NCBI GenBank assembly: GCA_016199685.1
Contig: JACQGD010000005.1
Span: 1-11,976 of the forward strand
Source: Candidatus Saccharimonadota bacterium
GTDB taxonomy: Bacteria > Patescibacteriota > Saccharimonadia > Saccharimonadales > Saccharimonadaceae
Direction of reading: 5' to 3'
Length of the DNA stretch: 11,976 nucleotides
The position numbers were made by a program, and so were the translations under genes. Positions 1-7,057 of the stretch are shown piece by piece. The notes under the pieces were generated by a model. The model made no database searches, was not told where the DNA came from, and saw only the letters and a program-made list of their open reading frames with translations. Within the stretch, counting starts at the first letter, position 1. Every line of letters begins with the position of its first letter.

Positions 1-1
1 A

Positions 2-802
2 GCACATGGAGCATTTCATGCGGCAGCAATGAAAGCTACTGGAACAAACGTTGTCGCTGGAACATCGCCAAGTAAGATTGGCGAACAGGTATCCGGCATT
101 CCAGTGTATGCATCTATTCAATCAATTCAAAAAGATCATATAGTTGATAGTAGTGTTATATTTGTTCCTGCTAAATTTGCAAAGGGCGCAATAATCGAAG
201 CGATCCATGCAAAAGTTCCGCTTATCGTCTGTATTACTGAAGGTCTTCCCGTTCATGACATGCTCTATATATCACAGGAATTAGAAAAGGGGAGTAGTCG
301 ACTTATAGGACCGAACTGCCCCGGCATACTTCTTCCAGGTAACAATAAGCTTGGTATTATCCCGGCACATTTAAGCACTCCGGGAACAGCAGCAGTTGTC
401 AGCCGAAGCGGGACACTTACATACGAAGCAATGGATGGGCTTACGCGTCGTGGTATTGGCCAGAAATATATCATCGGTATTGGCGGAGACAGGATTGCAG
501 GAACATCTTTTATAGATTGCTTGACCTTATTTGAAAATGATCCAGACGTCGATCGGATTATCATGATTGGTGAGATTGGCGGGACAAGCGAAATCGAAGC
601 AGCGGATTACATCGCTAATCACATTACAAAACCAGTGTATGCATATATAACAGGACACCATGCACCAGAAGGCGTTCAACTTGGACATGCTGGAGCAATT
701 TTATCAAACGCTGACGAATCTGCAGTTGCTAAAACAAAGTATCTCCGCAGCAAACGTATAGTGGTTTCAAATACCGTCACTGATCTTATAGCTCTGTTAT
801 AA
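2..802 (+). CDS. sucD: Succinyl-CoA ligase (ADP-forming) alpha subunit, 5'-truncated by window start
   Basis: The alpha subunit of succinyl-CoA synthetase carries CoA binding and the phosphohistidine of the reversible reaction succinyl-CoA + Pi + ADP = succinate + CoA + ATP in the cytoplasm. The reading frame is open from base 2, before the first internal ATG at 29, and its first residues (AHGAFHAAAMKATGTNVVAG) match the family's N-terminal CoA-binding region, so only about 15-20 residues lie outside the window. Family motifs follow in order: ITEGLPVHDM, IGPNCPGI, VSRSGTLTYEA, IGIGGDRIAGTSFID, MIGEIGGTSEIEAA and GHAGAI, whose His is the expected phosphorylated residue. The loop after GHAGAI is shorter than in E. 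coli SucD. A sucC partner would be expected just upstream, outside the window. No convincing terminator follows. Identification is firm; the metabolic role in an organism likely to lack a full TCA cycle is unclear. Confidence 0.88.
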   Translation, partial: AHGAFHAAAMKATGTNVVAGTSPSKIGEQVSGIPVYASIQSIQKDHIVDSSVIFVPAKFAKGAIIEAIHAKVPLIVCITEGLPVHDMLYISQELEKGSSRLIGPNCPGILLPGNNKLGIIPAHLSTPGTAAVVSRSGTLTYEAMDGLTRRGIGQKYIIGIGGDRIAGTSFIDCLTLFENDPDVDRIIMIGEIGGTSEIEAADYIANHITKPVYAYITGHHAPEGVQLGHAGAILSNADESAVAKTKYLRSKRIVVSNTVTDLIALL

Positions 803-870
803 TTTTTCATCAACAGGTGATGCCTCCCCTTTTATTCTGCTTATGAATAAACATATTATAAAATATACTT

Positions 871-882
871 TGATTTAAATCA
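871..882. promoter_or_regulatory. Perfect 12-bp palindrome TGATTTAAATCA, possible operator
   Basis: This self-complementary 12-mer lies in the AT-rich 147-bp gap between sucD and the polysaccharide block, about 70 bp before the next start codon. It has operator-like symmetry, but AT-rich DNA yields short palindromes by chance and no second copy was seen in the window. No regulator gene is nearby. Confidence 0.25.
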
Positions 883-910
883 TTTATATGTTACTGTTAT
901 TAAGAATTAT

Positions 911-949
911 TTAAACTTTTACGGTTGGAAGTATTCGATAACACTATAT
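911..949 (+). promoter_or_regulatory. Weak candidate promoter for the polysaccharide block
   Basis: GATAAC at 937-942 matches 4 of 6 bases of a -10 element and would place the transcription start at about 949-950, on the ATG itself. No good -35 is visible (TTAAAC at 911-916 has 3 of 6 matches and 20-bp spacing). There is no Shine-Dalgarno sequence before the ATG at 950. The case rests mainly on the same -10-to-ATG distance seen at 5021. Confidence 0.25.
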
Positions 950-1384
950 ATGAAAAAATCACCATCTCCATCCATGCAACTTTCAGCCTCTGCGCTTGAA
1001 AAACAACTCACCTCCCCTTCGGTGACATTTATTCTTGCGACGGCAACGATCGGGGCGATCGTATATATGATCTTTCTCCTACAACCACAATTTCGAGGCG
1101 ACCTTCTTCCCTATCTTATGGTTATCGCTGCCGAGCTATTTCTCATCCTTCACGGTATCTTATCGTTCTGGACGATATTAAGTGGTCGTATCAACCCACG
1201 AAACTTCGATTATCACCATGCCCAAGATGCACTTTTCGGTCCAAGCAGTAAAACAATTACAAAGAACCTTCACTCGGTTCCAATAGCAGCTTCTCGAGCA
1301 AAACAACTTAATATCAACAAAGAAGGCGTAAACCGACTGCTGCCGGCTTTATGCAACACGTATTCTACTCACTTGTGCAAGTAG
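950..1384 (+). CDS. N-terminal fragment of a BcsA-like membrane glycosyltransferase
   Basis: The 144-residue frame encodes the front of a processive family 2 glycosyltransferase of the cellulose/curdlan synthase type. Two membrane segments are visible (about residues 25-46 and 53-77), followed by the cytoplasmic linker (GRINPRNFDYHHAQDALFGPSS) that normally leads into the GT-A domain. The GT-A domain does not follow. After about residue 115 the sequence no longer resembles the family, and the last ~15 residues are read out of frame over DNA that encodes the next fragment. The UDP-binding Asp motifs (DDG and DxD) are absent, so this piece cannot be catalytic. There is no ribosome binding site before the ATG, and the -10-like GATAAC sits only 7 nt upstream, so initiation may be leaderless. 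Confidence 0.7.
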   Translation: MKKSPSPSMQLSASALEKQLTSPSVTFILATATIGAIVYMIFLLQPQFRGDLLPYLMVIAAELFLILHGILSFWTILSGRINPRNFDYHHAQDALFGPSSKTITKNLHSVPIAASRAKQLNINKEGVNRLLPALCNTYSTHLCK

Positions 1385-2262
1385 GCAAAAATCGATTTAA
1401 CGCAGCGTTTTGCGTTGGAACAAATGTCATCTTTAGACGCCAAGCAATTGAACAGATCGGTGGCATCTATGATAAATCAAAATCTGAAGATATTTGGACT
1501 TCAATGATACTACACGAGCAAGGTTTCAAATCAATCTATATAAATAAAGTGTTAGCCGTTGGCAAAACTCCAGAAACAATTAAAGCATATTCAAAGCAAC
1601 AACTTCGTTGGGCTACGGGAAGTTTTGAAATTTTCATCAAAAAGAATCCTTTGTTCAACAAAAAACTCACTGTCGATCAACGAATCCAGTACTTTGCAAC
1701 GACCGCATTTTACTTCAACGGCTTTGCGGCGGCGACACTTCTCATTCTTCCTGCACTTCAGATCTTCTTTAACATCACCCCGATCGCACTCGATATACCA
1801 TTCTACCAATGGATACTTCTCTATTCAGGATTTTACGTTACTCAAATAGTTCTCTCTATGTACACAATGGGTGGATTTAAAATTGAAACATTGATGCTTT
1901 CTGCAGCATCATTCCCTATCTATATAAAAGCATTTTTCAATGCACTTCGTGGACGCGATGAGGCATGGCACGCAACCAACCGTGTCGATAGCTACGACTC
2001 ACCATTTAACTATATCCGCATGCAGACATACGTCGGAATATTCCTCTTCTTAACACTTGTTGTTGGTATATGGAAAAGCGTTTATACAAATGAGTTCTCC
2101 GTCTCTATCGCATGGAGTGCCCTCAATGCATATATTTTCGCCTACTTCATCTATGTTGCACTTCGTGAGTCCTCACAAATGCGCCGAAGTACTAAAAAAC
2201 GCCGACCGATAATGAAACCTGATGCTAAACCATTAACACCGCTAAAGAAAGTTCAACAATGA
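1351..2262 (+). CDS. C-terminal fragment of a BcsA-like membrane glycosyltransferase (beta-glucan synthase type)
   Basis: This frame carries the second half of a processive GT2 synthase, which polymerises sugar from UDP-sugar and threads the chain through its membrane channel. Visible are FNAAFCVGTNVIFRR, the SED catalytic-base motif (residues 45-47, TED in many relatives), and QQLRW (83-87), the QxxRW motif that holds the acceptor. Several membrane segments follow (roughly 115-140, 150-172, 178-195, 225-242, 252-270), then a basic cytoplasmic tail. The first ATG (1351) is an internal Met of the family's GFMQHVFY stretch. In-frame codons for AAGF lie directly before it and no ribosome binding site is present, so it is unlikely to be a true start. 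The stop overlaps the next gene by ATGA. The linkage made (beta-1,3, beta-1,4 or other) cannot be read from the sequence. Confidence 0.75.
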   Translation: MQHVFYSLVQVGKNRFNAAFCVGTNVIFRRQAIEQIGGIYDKSKSEDIWTSMILHEQGFKSIYINKVLAVGKTPETIKAYSKQQLRWATGSFEIFIKKNPLFNKKLTVDQRIQYFATTAFYFNGFAAATLLILPALQIFFNITPIALDIPFYQWILLYSGFYVTQIVLSMYTMGGFKIETLMLSAASFPIYIKAFFNALRGRDEAWHATNRVDSYDSPFNYIRMQTYVGIFLFLTLVVGIWKSVYTNEFSVSIAWSALNAYIFAYFIYVALRESSQMRRSTKKRRPIMKPDAKPLTPLKKVQQ

Positions 2263-2987
2263 AATTAACAACTCGATTAAAATTTTTAAGTGGCATAGTG
2301 TTTATAATTGCACTGTGTGCAGCACTTTTTGTCTATCTTGACTATTCAATGTCTCGCGTGCAGTCCGTTGATGCACAACTTCAATCAGATACATACACCG
2401 TTGGTATCGATTACTCTGGTATTGTCGAAAAGCAGTACGTCGATGAAGGTGCCTACATCAAGTCAGGCGATCCACTATTTGAAGTACGTAGCTCTACGCT
2501 TGCCGATGCGATTCGTAACAATGAGGTCGCAAAGTCATCGCTCCTTTACTCGGTATCAGATAATGGCAACGTTCTCGTATCTGCCGCTGCAAATGGCCGC
2601 ATCCAATCAATTGCTTACCGCCAAGGTGCATTCGTACCCGCTAACAGTGAAATTGCTACCGTAAACAGCGAAAATGGTCTCTATATCAGCTCAACGTACA
2701 CACTCTCTTCACCAGATTACGCACGTATTAATACAAAAAGTAAAGTTGCCGTTACACTACCAGACAACAAAAAAATTGAAGGAACCGTCTACGATATCTC
2801 TCTTGAGACTATCGACAAGCAAGTAGTTACCACAGTCAAAACACGCATTGATCAAGACGCTATCAACCAAACGTCGTTCGCCGTTGGAACACCTGTAAAA
2901 TCGGTCCTCTACCTCGATACAAAAACATGGTATAGCCGCATTGCGACAACCATCCAATCGTTACTCCAGCCAACATCAGGAAAGTAA
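2259..2987 (+). CDS. Membrane-anchored HlyD/membrane-fusion-like protein with split lipoyl domain
   Basis: This 242-residue protein has a short basic N-terminus and one membrane helix (about residues 9-28), leaving the rest outside the cytoplasm. Two half-motifs typical of a biotinyl-lipoyl-like domain are visible: GIVEKQYVDEGAYIKSGDPLFEV (54-76) and GRIQSIAYRQGAFVPANSEIATV (113-135). A beta-barrel-like segment follows (about 140-218). The link between the half-motifs is only about 36 residues, so the long coiled-coil hairpin of classical HlyD is absent. Family knowledge: such proteins partner with polysaccharide synthases (Alg44-like) or transporters. The ATG overlaps the upstream stop (ATGA), so translation is probably coupled to the synthase and the protein probably helps its product cross the envelope. 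The exact role is inferred. Confidence 0.6.
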   Translation: MKLTTRLKFLSGIVFIIALCAALFVYLDYSMSRVQSVDAQLQSDTYTVGIDYSGIVEKQYVDEGAYIKSGDPLFEVRSSTLADAIRNNEVAKSSLLYSVSDNGNVLVSAAANGRIQSIAYRQGAFVPANSEIATVNSENGLYISSTYTLSSPDYARINTKSKVAVTLPDNKKIEGTVYDISLETIDKQVVTTVKTRIDQDAINQTSFAVGTPVKSVLYLDTKTWYSRIATTIQSLLQPTSGK

Positions 2988-2990
2988 TCA

Positions 2991-4967
2991 ATGAAACGAA
3001 TCCTGATAGCATTTCTATGTCTGATCATCATAGGAGCGGCTGTGCTATTCGTCATTCGTATGCATGCACCGACGCCGAGTGAATCGAGGGGTCTTGTCTC
3101 ACAAGGTGCATTGAATAGCCTCTCGAAAAAAGATGCTAGTGGCATCGATACAAGTCATCTTGCTGACGGGATAATTCCACCGACAAATAAATGGTTTAGT
3201 GGGATCGCTTTGCAAAAAGATCCTAAAAAAGTATTTTCAACACCTCTGAGTTTTCTCCCTACAAAAACCTCTTTTACTATCGATCTCCCATCAGTCCAGA
3301 CAACTGAGAAAAGCATCATTACTACACCGTCAACACCGACGAACATCACTATAAAAGACGCCCAGTATTACCGCATTACTCGCTACGATGAATTAAGTGT
3401 TGATCTCACGTATTACGATCGTAACAATACACCGCTTGCAACTGCTACAATTACCTCAGGCTCGCCATACGTGTTTTATCATGCGAAGACGATGTCCACA
3501 ATTGAGTTTGATTCCGAAAACACAAAAGTAAGTAGTAAAACGTCTCTGCAGCATACCGGCGGTTCGACGATTCTTTATGCCGATGCCCACGATGGTGCGA
3601 CATTTACGCAATCAAATGGCATTGTCTCTTCAAAGATTCCAAAGGACGGATTAGTAGCATTCTACAGTCTCCCAGCGTCAGTGAACCCCTCACCACTCAA
3701 AGCTGCTTCCGGAGCGAGAATTACTCAAACAAGTATTGATTACAAAAAAACTGGTGACACCTATACGACAACTATCTCCCTCCAGACTGCTAATCGACAA
3801 GCGACGGTATTTGGGCTTCTTCCCCATCAAAAACATACCTACCGTTCGCTTCTTTCGCTCGACACAATTTACGGTAAACAAGAATTTACGGATACGCCGA
3901 ATATCTCATTCTCAACTCCATATATCGAAACACGTGAATCACTTGATCTTTCAAAACTAACTACTCAAGAAAAAGAACTTCTCTCAACGCAGTTGCGTCA
4001 CGATATTAATGCATCTCAGTTCACTGCCGAAGACACGTATTTTGGTGGCAAACAACTCTATAGAGGCGCCCAACTTCTTCTCCTTGCTCGACAGCTCAAT
4101 CAACCCGAAGTAGCTCAAACAATGCAGCAAAAATTACGCTCAGAACTTATTACATGGCTCAAGCCTAGCGATGGTCGTATGAAAAAAGTATTTTACTACG
4201 ACACAAAGATAAAAGGCATCGTCGGCGAAACAGCCTCATTTGGTTCGCAGGAATTTAACGATCATCATTTTCACTACGGTTATTTTATTTATGCCGCAAG
4301 TATTCTTGCAAAATACGATAGCGAATTCAAAGAGCAATACAGTGATGCAGTAGACCTTTTAGTTGCTGATATAGCTAATGTAAAACAAGAGGACTCCTTC
4401 CCTCTTCGCAGGACATTCGATCCATACTTTGGCCATTCATGGGCTGGTAACAACCAAGAATCCGTATCTGAAGCGCTCAACGCTTGGTCTGGCATTAACC
4501 TCTGGGCTAAAGAGACAAACAACGACACCCTTCTTAGACAGGCTGACTGGCTGCTTTCAAATGAGTATCAATCAGCAGTATCATACTGGGTTGGCTACGA
4601 TATAACTAAGGCGCCGTATACACAAAATTATACCCATACTATTTCACCACTTAATTGGGGTGGAAAACGAGATTATGCAACATTCTTCAGCGCGGAACCA
4701 AGCGCCATGTTAGGAATTCTTCTTATCCCTATGAATCCGACAATGGTGTCCTTTAAGACGCTCGAGGGACGCATTTCAAGCCTTATTGATGAAGGACGAG
4801 CGAATCCAGGCCCTACTGCTCAATTTTCTGATTATCTTCTTATGCTAGAGGGTCTCCGTAGCCAAACAAACCTACTTCCGAATGCACAGAAGCTAAGTGA
4901 CGAAGCAATTGATTCTGCAAACTCTAGAAGTTATATGTACGCGTGGATTCTCAGCACCAAGCGCTAA
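2991..4967 (+). CDS. GH81 family endo-beta-1,3-glucanase, membrane-anchored
   Basis: GH81 enzymes are inverting endo-glucanases that cut beta-1,3-glucan (laminarin, curdlan, fungal wall glucan). The 658-residue protein starts with a strongly hydrophobic segment (residues 4-22) behind a Lys-Arg start, with no clear signal peptidase site, so it is secreted or anchored outside the membrane. Family marks appear in order: PTNKWFSG near residue 64, a beta-rich N-terminal region, SFGSQEFNDHHFHYGYFIYAA (416-436, with the Asp of NDHHFHYG as expected general acid), then PYFGHSWAGNNQESVSEALNAWSG (478-500, with the Glu residues of NQESVSEA holding the expected base). The length fits a bacterial GH81 core without extra binding modules. 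It starts 3 nt after the previous stop with an AGGAAAG site upstream. In this context it may trim or release the operon's own glucan, or attack host or fungal glucan. Confidence 0.88.
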   Translation: MKRILIAFLCLIIIGAAVLFVIRMHAPTPSESRGLVSQGALNSLSKKDASGIDTSHLADGIIPPTNKWFSGIALQKDPKKVFSTPLSFLPTKTSFTIDLPSVQTTEKSIITTPSTPTNITIKDAQYYRITRYDELSVDLTYYDRNNTPLATATITSGSPYVFYHAKTMSTIEFDSENTKVSSKTSLQHTGGSTILYADAHDGATFTQSNGIVSSKIPKDGLVAFYSLPASVNPSPLKAASGARITQTSIDYKKTGDTYTTTISLQTANRQATVFGLLPHQKHTYRSLLSLDTIYGKQEFTDTPNISFSTPYIETRESLDLSKLTTQEKELLSTQLRHDINASQFTAEDTYFGGKQLYRGAQLLLLARQLNQPEVAQTMQQKLRSELITWLKPSDGRMKKVFYYDTKIKGIVGETASFGSQEFNDHHFHYGYFIYAASILAKYDSEFKEQYSDAVDLLVADIANVKQEDSFPLRRTFDPYFGHSWAGNNQESVSEALNAWSGINLWAKETNNDTLLRQADWLLSNEYQSAVSYWVGYDITKAPYTQNYTHTISPLNWGGKRDYATFFSAEPSAMLGILLIPMNPTMVSFKTLEGRISSLIDEGRANPGPTAQFSDYLLMLEGLRSQTNLLPNAQKLSDEAIDSANSRSYMYAWILSTKR

Positions 4968-4984
4968 TCTGTAATATTCTTTAC

Positions 4985-5013
4985 ATGATTATTTAAGCTG
5001 ATCAGGGTATACT
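4985..5013 (+). promoter_or_regulatory. Promoter for the two-glycosyltransferase operon, leaderless geometry
   Basis: TATACT at 5008-5013 matches 5 of 6 bases of the -10 consensus. The hexamer 17 bp upstream (ATGATT, 4985-4990) is a weak -35 with 3 matches. Only 7 nt separate the -10 from the ATG at 5021, so transcription would start on or next to the start codon. No Shine-Dalgarno sequence is present, in agreement with a leaderless message. Confidence 0.5.
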
Positions 5014-5020
5014 AAGTAAC

Positions 5021-5959
5021 ATGAAGACCATCACGCTGCTTATTCCCGCGTATAACGAAGCGCCCGTTTTGCCAAAACTTTTCTCTCGACTGAACGATCT
5101 CGTAACATCAGTTCCAAATTATAATTTTGAATTTCTATTTGTTAATGACGGCAGCCGCGACGATACACTCGAGATCATTAAACAGGAGGCGGCAAAAAAT
5201 CATCGTGTCTCCTATATCAATCTTTCTCGTAATTTCGGTAAAGAAATTGCCATGTGTGCAGGCATAGACCATGCCAATCATGATGCACTCGTTATTATCG
5301 ATGCAGACCTCCAGGATCCACCAGAACTTATTCCAGACATGATTAAACTCTGGGAAGAAGGGTACGATGATGTCTATGCAAAACGAAGCAAACGGCTTGG
5401 TGAGTCATGGCTAAAAAAGAAAACGTCAAAGTATTTTTATAGTGTCCTGCAAAAATCAACTAGTATTCCAATTCAGCGTGATACGGGTGATTTTCGCCTT
5501 CTCGATCGTCGTTGTGTCGATGCCCTCAAGCAAATTCGTGAAAGTGAGCGATACACAAAAGGTTTCTTCAGTTGGATTGGCTATCGTAAAAAAGAAATTC
5601 AGTACGTTCGAGATCCTCGTGCTGCTGGTGAGACGAAATGGAATTACTTCAAGCTGTTCAATCTTGCGATTGATGGTATTGTATCATTTACAACAGCTCC
5701 TCTTCGCTTTTCGACGATCCTTGGTATGCTTGTTTCGTTTTTTGCATTCATCTATATCATTGTCGTAATCGTCAGAACGATAATGTTTGGTACCGATATG
5801 GCAGGCTATCCATCAATGATGGCTGTCATTCTCTTCCTTGGAGGCGTACAACTTCTCTCACTCGGTATCATTGGAGAATATATCGGTCGTATCTTCAACG
5901 AAACAAAGCGACGTCCGTTGTATCTCGTAGAAGAGTATCACGAGGCGAAAGCAAAGTAG
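5021..5959 (+). CDS. DPM1/GtrB-type polyprenyl-phosphate glycosyltransferase (GT2)
   Basis: The 312-residue protein belongs to the family that transfers a sugar from a nucleotide sugar to undecaprenyl or dolichyl phosphate at the cytoplasmic face of the membrane. The GT-A domain shows LIPAYNEAPVL (7-17), FVNDGSRDDT (40-49), NLSRNFGKE (67-75), the DAD metal motif within IIDADLQDPPE (92-102), and RDTGDFRLLDRR (153-164). AGETKW (202-207) follows. Two membrane helices (about 230-253 and 265-287) end the protein, as in GtrB/YfdH. The length is normal for the family. The partner gene begins 3 nt after its stop. The product, a polyprenyl-linked monosaccharide, would feed surface glycan or glycoprotein modification. 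The sugar cannot be deduced, and no flippase or GT-C acceptor enzyme is in the window. Confidence 0.85.
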   Translation: MKTITLLIPAYNEAPVLPKLFSRLNDLVTSVPNYNFEFLFVNDGSRDDTLEIIKQEAAKNHRVSYINLSRNFGKEIAMCAGIDHANHDALVIIDADLQDPPELIPDMIKLWEEGYDDVYAKRSKRLGESWLKKKTSKYFYSVLQKSTSIPIQRDTGDFRLLDRRCVDALKQIRESERYTKGFFSWIGYRKKEIQYVRDPRAAGETKWNYFKLFNLAIDGIVSFTTAPLRFSTILGMLVSFFAFIYIIVVIVRTIMFGTDMAGYPSMMAVILFLGGVQLLSLGIIGEYIGRIFNETKRRPLYLVEEYHEAKAK

Positions 5960-5962
5960 CCT

Positions 5963-7057
5963 ATGCATATTGCGATTGATGCCCGTATTGTTAATTCATC
6001 TACCGGGCGATATATTGAAAGACTCCTCACATATCTCGAGTCACTTGATTCACCTCACGAGTTTAGTATCCTCGTTCAAAAAAAAGATCGTGACTACTGG
6101 AAACCTACAAAGTCCAACTTCCGAGTTGTCGTAGCTGATTACCATCAATACACATTTGCAGAGCAACTGGGATTTTATTTTTTTCTGCGTAAACTAAATG
6201 CTGATCTTATCCATTTTTGTATGCCACAACAACCCCTCCTCTATCATGGCCGAGCTGTCACGACTGTTCATGATCTTAATCTCATTCGTATTACTGAAAA
6301 CGAAGGAATGTCATGGCCAGTTCTCAAGACAAAACAAGCTATATTTTCATTCCTTCTTCGTACCGTTGCAAAACGCTCCGCAAGAGTTATCGTGCCGACT
6401 AACTATACCCGAGACGACCTCCTCTCTTTTCAGCGATTACCTGAGGAAAAAATAGTAGTGACGTATGAATCAGCGGATCTTGTCAGTGAAACTGAGGTTC
6501 CGATTGAGCAATTCATAGATAAGAATTTTCTCCTCGTCGTTGGACGGGCTGAGACATACAAGAATCAAAGAGGCGCCATCGAAGCACACCAGCTTCTCCT
6601 TATTGCACATCCGGACGTACACCTCGTTATCGTTGGGAAGCGTGACCAAACAAGCCACGATCTTGAGGAATGGACACTTAGAGAAGGTTATCGAAATATT
6701 ACATTCTTTGGCTTCGCAACCGATGAGCAACTCGCTTGGTTATATAACCACTGTCGCGTCTATGTATTTCCAAGTTTCATGGAAGGGTTTGGCCTTCCTG
6801 GACTTGAAGCAATGAAGCACGGTGCCCCCGTTGCAAGTAGTAATGCCACATGTTTACCGGAGGTATACGCTGATGCAGCTATTTATTTTGATCCGGAAGA
6901 CCATCACGACATGGCACAGAAAATTGATACGATTCTCTCAAGTGAGCCACAGCGAAACGCACTCATTGAAAAGGGAAGAAAAAGAGCTGCTTCATTTTCA
7001 TGGCAGCGCATGGCGCAGGAAACGCACGACATCTATAATTCGGTGCTTACAGACTAA
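5963..7057 (+). CDS. GT4 family (GT-B fold) glycosyltransferase
   Basis: The 364-residue protein is a retaining GT-B glycosyltransferase of the mannosyl/rhamnosyl-transferase-like GT4 group. The N-terminal acceptor domain begins MHIAIDARIVNSSTGRYIERLL and contains TTVHDLNLI (100-108). The donor domain starts near residue 187 with LVVGRAETYKN (191-201) and LVIVGKRD (221-228), then has FPSFMEGFGLPGLEAM (269-284). The last stretch includes the EX7E motif (Glu274 and Glu282), which contacts the nucleotide sugar. No membrane segment or signal peptide is seen, so it acts in the cytoplasm. It starts 3 nt after the upstream GT2 stop and is probably co-transcribed and translationally coupled. It likely adds a sugar to a lipid-linked or surface glycan intermediate; donor and acceptor are unknown. 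Its stop overlaps that of the convergent gene jag by 4 bp. Confidence 0.85.
   Translation: MHIAIDARIVNSSTGRYIERLLTYLESLDSPHEFSILVQKKDRDYWKPTKSNFRVVVADYHQYTFAEQLGFYFFLRKLNADLIHFCMPQQPLLYHGRAVTTVHDLNLIRITENEGMSWPVLKTKQAIFSFLLRTVAKRSARVIVPTNYTRDDLLSFQRLPEEKIVVTYESADLVSETEVPIEQFIDKNFLLVVGRAETYKNQRGAIEAHQLLLIAHPDVHLVIVGKRDQTSHDLEEWTLREGYRNITFFGFATDEQLAWLYNHCRVYVFPSFMEGFGLPGLEAMKHGAPVASSNATCLPEVYADAAIYFDPEDHHDMAQKIDTILSSEPQRNALIEKGRKRAASFSWQRMAQETHDIYNSVLTD

Larger units (their letters stand above)
950..2262 (+). pseudogene. Disrupted processive GT2 synthase: frameshift plus missing GT-A core
   Basis: The two fragments form one gene that is both frameshifted and internally short. Between the ALFGPSS linker (about 1250) and the GFMQHVFY stretch (1345 onward) only about 100 bp remain, where BcsA-like enzymes have roughly 150-200 residues holding the nucleotide-binding half of the GT-A fold. 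An internal deletion of several hundred bases that is not a multiple of three explains both facts. It could be a real mutation, a subpopulation variant or an assembly collapse. The downstream operon genes show no decay. Confidence 0.7.

Noticed and set aside
265..564. Minus-strand open frame inside sucD
   Set aside because: It is antisense to conserved SucD motifs with no independent support.
808..822. Hairpin CATCA-N5-TGATG after sucD as a terminator
   Set aside because: Only 5 bp of stem, and the T-rich stretch begins several bases later; too weak to call.
1312..1384. Programmed frameshift joining the two synthase fragments
   Set aside because: The conserved GT-A core is missing altogether, so a frameshift could not restore an active enzyme; no slippery site was apparent in the overlap.
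1591..1809. Antisense and alternate-frame small ORFs inside the synthase and GH81 genes
   Set aside because: They are shadows of conserved coding sequence without start signals.
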